Source: Edaphochlamys debaryana (taxonomy: Eukaryota > Chlorophyta > Chlorophyceae > Chlamydomonadales). From it: 64,000 bases of DNA. Position 1 is the stretch's first letter, and the number at the start of each line of letters is the position of its first letter. The notes beneath the pieces were generated by a model that saw nothing but the letters and a program-made list of their open reading frames with translations, was not told where the DNA came from and did no database searches. The DNA is taken from assembly GCA_016858145.1 (NCBI GenBank), contig JAEHOE010000157.1, positions 1 through 64,000 of the forward strand. Direction: 5' to 3'. The translations under genes and the position numbers were made by a program. Positions 59,002-64,000 of the stretch are shown piece by piece.

Positions 59002-59900
59002 ATGGAGCGCACTCAGGAGCAGTCCAAGTTCCATATGGAACTGCGCTCTAGCACAAGCTCGCTGGGCAAGGCTCAGGGCAGCCTGCCGGCCCAGACCCCC
59101 CGCGGCACGGTACTAGGCCCCGTGCGCACGGCGGCCAAGTCCGTGGGCCTGCGGACTGACTCCCGCGTGAGGGTGTTTAACACCGACATGGTCCGCATGG
59201 AGCGCTACGTCGTGAGTACCGCATCAACCTTCCTTGCGTAGTGCCAACGTGTCCGGCAGCCCAAAGCTATGTCGCGGGTGGCACCGCTCAGCCATGTACC
59301 GACCGACCGATGCCCCAACAATCAACATGCGCCAACACGGCGGGCTCGTTCTTGCGTTCGTAGGATGGACTCCAGCTCGACAACCAGCACATGAGGGCTT
59401 CTAATGAGCGCCTCTCGAAATACAACAGCGAGCTATCCCTGCTGAATGCCTCGCTGCGGAGCCGCATCAAGACGCTGGAGGACGCTCGGATGAAGGACCG
59501 GCACCTGAAAAGCGAGTATGGTGCATACCAGAACGTGCTGATGCGCAATGTGTCCTCTGCAGACACGACGGAGCGGTCCCTGCGGGAGCGGCTCGAGGTC
59601 GCCGAGAGGTCGGCCGAGTTCTTCGCTACCCAGTATGGTGTGCGGGCGGGTCTCAGTGCAGTCACCCTCATGCCCGACTGCGACCAGGACACGGCGCAGC
59701 AGTACGCTCGCGTCAGTGTCGGGCTGCCGTCCGACCGCCTGCTTAAGTGCACCAACGGCGGCGAGTACGGCTTCCCGGACGCCAAGTACGTGATGGAGGG
59801 CGCCACCGCCCGCCTCGCCACCACCATGATCAACTCGCCCTCCGCCCACTTCGCCATCATTGCGGTGGCCAACAACGAGACGGGCGACAAGCGGGGCTGA
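59002..59900 (+). CDS. Unrecognised coiled-coil protein between the LTRs
   Basis: Two exons, 59002-59211 and 59364-59900 (GT-AG intron, phase 0), 248 residues. The basic N-terminus has TPRGTVLGPVRTAAKSVG. Residues about 75-165 are strongly coiled-coil (NERLSKYNSELSLLNASLR, then SLRERLEVAERSAEFFA). The C-terminal part (VSVGLPSDRLLKCTNGGEYG, ATARLATTMINSPSAHFA) looks globular. It ends at TGA, immediately followed in the same frame by ATG and another open frame. No homology recognised. An intron on the same strand as the retroelement should be lost on reverse transcription, which argues against passage through an RNA intermediate. Confidence 0.6.
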
Positions 59901-60374
59901 ATGCCCACCACCGTGGCCAACCAGATGAACCACCAGGACTACAAGCTGCCCGCCAAGCCCCCGCTGATGAGCGCCATTGACAAGGGCGTGGCCATGTCCT
60001 TCCGCATGATCGAGGAGTACCGCAAGCTGTCCACCGGCAAGAAGGTGGAGCTGGCCGAGCCCTGCCTGATGACCTCCCCCTTCGCCAACCCCGAGAACCA
60101 GCCCAAGGACCACGCCGACGGTGCGTCCGCTCCCCTGGTCAGGCCCGGCTCCGGCGGCTCGGAGGCGGCCAACAACCAGCCCTCCAGCGAGGCCGGCGGC
60201 TCGGGCCCCTGCCTGCCGCCCAAGAAGCGCAAGCCGGCGTACCCCCGCGCCCACTGGGAGGAGAGCGCCCGCAAGAGCGCGGAGCGCCACGTGGAGGCGG
60301 CGGCCGCCGCGGCCGCCGTCATTGCCCTCATTGCGGACGAGACCGACGGCAGCGACATGGAGGTCGTGGAGTGA
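59901..60374 (+). CDS. In-frame continuation with NLS-like motif, 157 residues
   Basis: Begins with ATG directly after the TGA of the preceding frame and ends TGA at 60374. Contains MSAIDKGVAMSFRMIEEYRK, a Ser/Gly/Ala linker, a basic PPKKRKPAYPR cluster like a nuclear localisation signal, an alanine-rich helix and an acidic tail. Codon usage and style match the frame before it, so this is more likely the C-terminal half of one protein interrupted by a TGA (nonsense mutation or readthrough) than a separate gene. Confidence 0.5.
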   Translation: MPTTVANQMNHQDYKLPAKPPLMSAIDKGVAMSFRMIEEYRKLSTGKKVELAEPCLMTSPFANPENQPKDHADGASAPLVRPGSGGSEAANNQPSSEAGGSGPCLPPKKRKPAYPRAHWEESARKSAERHVEAAAAAAAVIALIADETDGSDMEVVE

Positions 60375-60437
60375 GGCAAGCGGCGTGCAAAAGCGTGACC
60401 CGGGTCTAGGTAGGGACACCTAGACGGCGCGGGGAAT

Positions 60438-61772
60438 AGCCATGGCAGCTGTACTGCCCGGTTAAGGGGGTCACGCGATGTGTGTCGGCACACGACCGCC
60501 GGCTTGTCTAGGATTCTTTGTGCTTACGACAGGCCGCACGTTGCAGCGGCCCTTGGTATCGCCAACCGAAAAGGGTTGCGTTTTAGCAGCGGGATTTGGG
60601 GGAGCGCGGCAAGGGGACGCGGAAGACGGGAGCAGCACAGAAGGTGCCCGTTTGAAGGGCCTTCAGCCTGGAACAGGAGGGAGTCGTGGGACGAGCGCCA
60701 TGGGTGTGTACGGCGCATGAGGGAGGGATTGACTTTGGCGTTATTCGTTGACTGGGGCGTTGACTTCGGCCCCATACATTGACCCAGTTGTACGGCTGCC
60801 CTAGGCCTTATGTATTGAGCGGTTGAGATACAGGGCACGCAAGTGGTGCACCTGCGCGGCAAGTGGGGGTTGGAGGTGGTGCTTCGAGGAAGTGGGAGTT
60901 ATACGAAGGGATCGTAGAGGGAGTTGCGCGGTTGCTTCCTTTGGCGGGCGGTGCCCGTTGTTCTGTAGGACACCCAGGCCGTATTTAAGGCCGGGGGTCG
61001 CGGGCTGTTGCGCATGCCCCGAACCCTGAATACACGGTTGCTGGAGCAAAGCTTATCTGAGCTCTAAACTCTCTGTGATTTCGTCCCCTGTAAATCTGAG
61101 TGTGTTCCTGACTGCGGCCCCGTCCCCTCGAGCCCCTCTGCGCCATCGAGCGCCCAGCCTGGCCCTTCGGCCCCAGCACGCCGTCAGCCTGTAGTGCGAC
61201 CGTGCCCTTGCTCCTCACGGACTGTGCCGCAGCGCCCCCGTCGAGTGGAGCCATCTCCCCTGAGCAGTAACAGCTCAGCCCTTCCCAGAGTCAGCCCGGC
61301 TCTGACCCGCTGCGTCTGCCTTAACTGAGCGCGCGAGCGGAGGCGAGCGCGTGCCTACCAGCCCGCTTCGCTTGTCCTTTCCTTGGCCCTGCCCTCCTGC
61401 ACGCCAAGCCTGTATCCTACGGTCACCCCTTGACCCGACACGCCCTATCCCGGAGCCCTGCCGTCACCCCGACGCCGTCAGTGCCTCCGTCCCCCTCCAA
61501 CTTATCTCAATTACCCGTAACGCTTCCGCAAAGCAAGTCTTCCGCTGCGCAGTATCCCTGCTGCTATCGCCTGTCCGTTGATTGAGCCCCGCAACGTGAC
61601 ACGCACCCAACCGGCAGTGACAGAGACTGGTGCCAGTGTCCTCACACACTGAGCCCCGGGCACCTCACGGCGCAGCAGAACGGTCCTAGGGCAAGCCAGC
61701 ACACCACTCCGGAACGCGCGAAAATTTTGTGTGGTTACGTGTTTGGTGTGGCTTCGCTTTCTAGCCATGGCA
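60438..61772. repeat. 10-bp direct repeat AGCCATGGCA around the right LTR
   Basis: AGCCATGGCA occurs at 60438-60447, two bases before the LTR, and at 61763-61772, directly after it. It looks like a target-site duplication for an independent LTR insertion, although 10 bp is longer than the ~5 bp usual for Ty3/gypsy. The repeat is not present next to the left LTR. Confidence 0.6.
60450..61762 (+). mobile_element. Right (3') LTR, or solo LTR
   Basis: About 1,313 bp copy of 50575-51886, same orientation, with TATA-like box at 60982-60988 and TGTAA at 61089-61093. No clear polypurine tract precedes it (only gcggggaa). High identity to the left LTR means both are young. See the direct repeat at its edges for the alternative that it inserted separately. 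Confidence 0.88.
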
Positions 61773-63052
61773 CAAGTCGAAGTCGCGTTTCTGTCAGCCG
61801 CAGCGTATGTGCGGGTATGTGCCCCCCAGCTGGCCGCGACTCCGCGGCACCACGCCCCGTTGTCTATAACAATCCCAGCTGGCTGCTCCAAGGAGCTTGG
61901 TCCTCAACCCCCAGCTGGCACACTTGCTGGCCGAGAGGCATGGATTTGGGACCCTATGGGACCAAAACACCCCCCCTAGCTCCTTCTTTGTAGCCAGAAG
62001 GTTTCGGCCCGTCAGCAGGGGGCTTCTGGCTATAGCTATGAGCCAGAAGGATTCAGGCCTCGCTCGGCGGGGGGGTGTTCTGGCTCCACCCTTGTTGTCC
62101 TGGGGTACGAGGAGTCAAGGTGGTACCAAGAGGGCTACGCGGCCTAGCATCTGCAAACACTGAGGGCCGGAAAGCACGGCTGCAGCCGGAGGAGAACATT
62201 TGGAACGGCCCCGCACGTCCCCCCCTTACCCAGCCAGAAGGATCTGGACCTCCCAGGGGGGGTCACCCCACACGGTCTTCATTCTGGCTCCATGGCCAGA
62301 ATGTTTTGGGCCTCGCAGGGGGAATTTATTTCTGGCTCTCAGTCAGAAGGTCTGGCGGAAGATACCAGCACTGCGGACGAAATAGAAATAGAAATATCTA
62401 ACGCCGGGTTACCCCTGGCGTGGCACTGCGGACGTACTCTCGGGGGGCGGGTCCCCGGGGCCCAGACCCTGGGTACAGGCAAGCCCGGGCACCCACCAAT
62501 CCCAAGGGCTGCACGCTCTTGATTGCCCCTGACTACACGGTGGAACCTCCGACACCCTAGACGCCCTGACATGTCGCCCCCGGCTCCTCAAGCTCCTCAT
62601 CCAGGTTCCCGGAAAGGGATTCCATCCTGTTTTACTGGTTACTTAGTCCAACGCTGCAAGGATGCATGGACAGCGCGCAGCGTGAAGGGTGGGTGAGAGA
62701 GCTCGGTTCTACGGCGTGCCCCCCTGAACCTACCCCCGCCGGTTCGCCAGCACCCTGCGGCGGCGCTATCCTTCTATCTAGCCATCGCGTGCGTTCATCC
62801 TGCAGCCACCCTGCCAGTTCGCCTTTCTGTCTACCTACTCGAAAACTTGCCAAGCGGCCCCAAACCAGCCATCCTGCAGCTCTCGTAGTTAATCTGGCAA
62901 TATTAAATGGCTCTCCTCGCTGCACTCTTGACGGATTTTCCTTTCGGCCTCCTTGCAAGGGGACACAGGGGCTCTCATGCTCCCCCCATGCCATGGTCTA
63001 TCGATCTCTGACATGGCGGCAACTTCTATAAACCTTCCCGCCCAGGATCTCA
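61763..63052. other. Intergenic with tandem stem-forming repeats
   Basis: No gene supported. At 61992-62340, AGCCAGAA-type and TTCTGGCT-type blocks alternate, giving about four potential hairpins of 40-60 bp. A 32-bp sequence at about 62388-62419 (atagaaatatctaacgccgg...) recurs at about 12008-12039 in an intron of the first M11 gene. Beyond 62.6 kb nothing recognisable is seen up to the stop of the next gene at 63053. Confidence 0.55.
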
Positions 63053-63900
63053 TCATCGTCGGAAGTCGGGTGGCAAGGGCGCACTGGGCGGCGACGGTGG
63101 CCGGGCCCGTGGTGCTTCTGCAGGGCAGGGCAGGGAAAGGCAGGCAGCGGGGCACGAGCACCCTTTAGCTCACGCGTGTGCGTGCGACACGTGCATGGTC
63201 GTAAGACGCCCCAGATGATGCGCGAGGCGCGCTCTCTACCTATTGCGCACGACCTACACCCTACGTGTGTCGGCACGGCGCCCCCCCATCCACCCGCACT
63301 CGCTCACCGTACTTGCACACGTACGACCGCAGCGTGTTGCACTCGGCCTGCTGGTCCAGCAGCCCGTCGGGGGCCACCAGGAAGCAGTAGCCGTCCACCG
63401 TGGAGGCGCGGGGGGAATCCACCTGGGGGGGGCGGGGGGGGGGGGGGGTTGGAGGGGGGTTTGCAGTGCCTTTGCCTGGAACCGTGCGTGGCAGGGAGGT
63501 GGCATGCCCCTCTCCGCCACGTCGTGGCCCTTTCCACCGCGAAAACGCAAGTCTCTCACGCCTCCCCCGTCCATCGGGGCACCGTCCGCCGCGGAGACGC
63601 AAGTCCCTCACGCTCTGTCCCTTCACCCCCCTCACCCCTCACGCCTCCCCCGTCCAACCCCCCCCCCACCCACCCACCCAGCAGGAGCAGCCCGTGCACA
63701 GCTCCGCCACCACTGCTGCGTCCAGGGCCAGGGTGGGGCTCTCGGGGATGCTGACTGCGGGGCGGGAGGGGGGCGGAGGGGGGTTTCAAGGCGGGGACTT
63801 GGGGGCGGGGCATGGTTTCGTGCCGGGGGGTGACCACGCACGGCTGCGTCCCACGCAACGGAGAGCCTCTGCCCTCCCACTGGCTGTTGGAGAAAGTCAT
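63053..63900 (-). CDS. 3' part of a secreted Cys-rich gene (continues beyond the window)
   Basis: Four terminal exons with continuous phases: 63835-63900, 63678-63754, 63308-63422 and 63053-63117 (stop TGA). They encode QRLSVAWDAAVR, LDAAVVAELCTGCSCW, VDGYCFLVAPDGLLDQQ, CNTLRSYVCKY and a Pro-rich end ARPPSPPSAPLPPDFRR. Closely spaced cysteines and the Pro-rich tail suggest an extracellular protein; SYVCKY resembles the end of a C-type lectin domain but the resemblance is too short to rely on. The 5' portion, including any signal peptide, lies past the right edge or in unresolved sequence up to 64000. Confidence 0.6.
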
Positions 63901-64000
63901 CTGGGGCGTGGCGTTGGTAGCGTTGGTTCGTGCCGCACGGGGTAAGCGACGACGGAACTCGTGCCGGTTGGCGCCCCTCTTGCGACGCCACTAGCGCACC

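Noticed and set aside
56651..60449. Integrase or envelope gene of the retroelement
   Set aside because: Looked for HHCC zinc finger, DDE spacing and chromodomain in all frames; none seen. The genes present do not resemble envelope proteins.

Overview
The window reads as nuclear DNA of a chlamydomonadalean/volvocine green alga. The signs are high GC, many short introns with GTGAGT/GTGGGT donors and several GC-AG introns, and proline-rich extracellular proteins of pherophorin/HRGP type. There are also two peptidase M11 (gametolysin/VMP) genes with a QExxH-type metal site and TGTAA poly(A)-like signals. Species cannot be fixed; a short TTTAGGG (not TTTTAGGG) telomere-like motif at 49.2 kb fits some volvocines better than C. 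reinhardtii.

Layout. 1-4345: a ~181-bp satellite of about 24 monomers with an 8-monomer higher-order period. 5962-16854 (minus): a secreted M11-type protein of about 1,060 residues with signal peptide, proline-rich spacer, M11 domain, PAN/apple-like domain, fucolectin-like (FTP, F5/8-C-like) domain and a final PAN-like domain; its metal motif lacks the central His. 18153-20065 (minus): a complete five-exon OPA3-family gene, head-to-head with 20748-26186 (plus), a complete 13-exon CDP-diacylglycerol synthase. 26821-28848 (plus): a seven-exon gene for an unrecognised 429-residue membrane protein with an MGS N-terminus. 28.9-32.4 kb: repeats and a decayed LTR. 32.4-48.9 kb (minus): a very large paralogue of the first gene, with an intact QELVHMFGLHH site near its C-terminal end preceded by a long array of jacalin-like, FTP, PAN, LamG-like, proline-rich and an unrecognised Cys-rich 'TGWP' module, mostly joined by phase-1 introns.

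50575-61762: two nearly identical ~1.31-kb LTRs. The left one is followed by a primer binding site and Ty3/gypsy-like gag, protease, reverse transcriptase and a damaged RNase H. No integrase is visible. In its place sits a divergent pair of non-retroviral genes: a minus-strand intron-containing gene at 56.5-58.6 kb and a plus-strand coiled-coil gene at 59.0-60.4 kb. Either a retroelement carries them, or host genes lie between an element fragment and a separate LTR insertion; a 10-bp direct repeat around the right LTR supports the second reading. 63053 to the right edge (minus): the 3' part of another secreted Cys-rich gene.

Functionally, the minus-strand genes look like extracellular-matrix proteins (protease plus lectin modules). 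The OPA3/CDP-DAG synthase pair is ordinary housekeeping biology. Exon coordinates were derived by hand from splice signals and phase continuity. They are firm for OPA3, CDP-DAG synthase and the 429-residue gene, good for most of the first M11 gene, and partial for the giant one.
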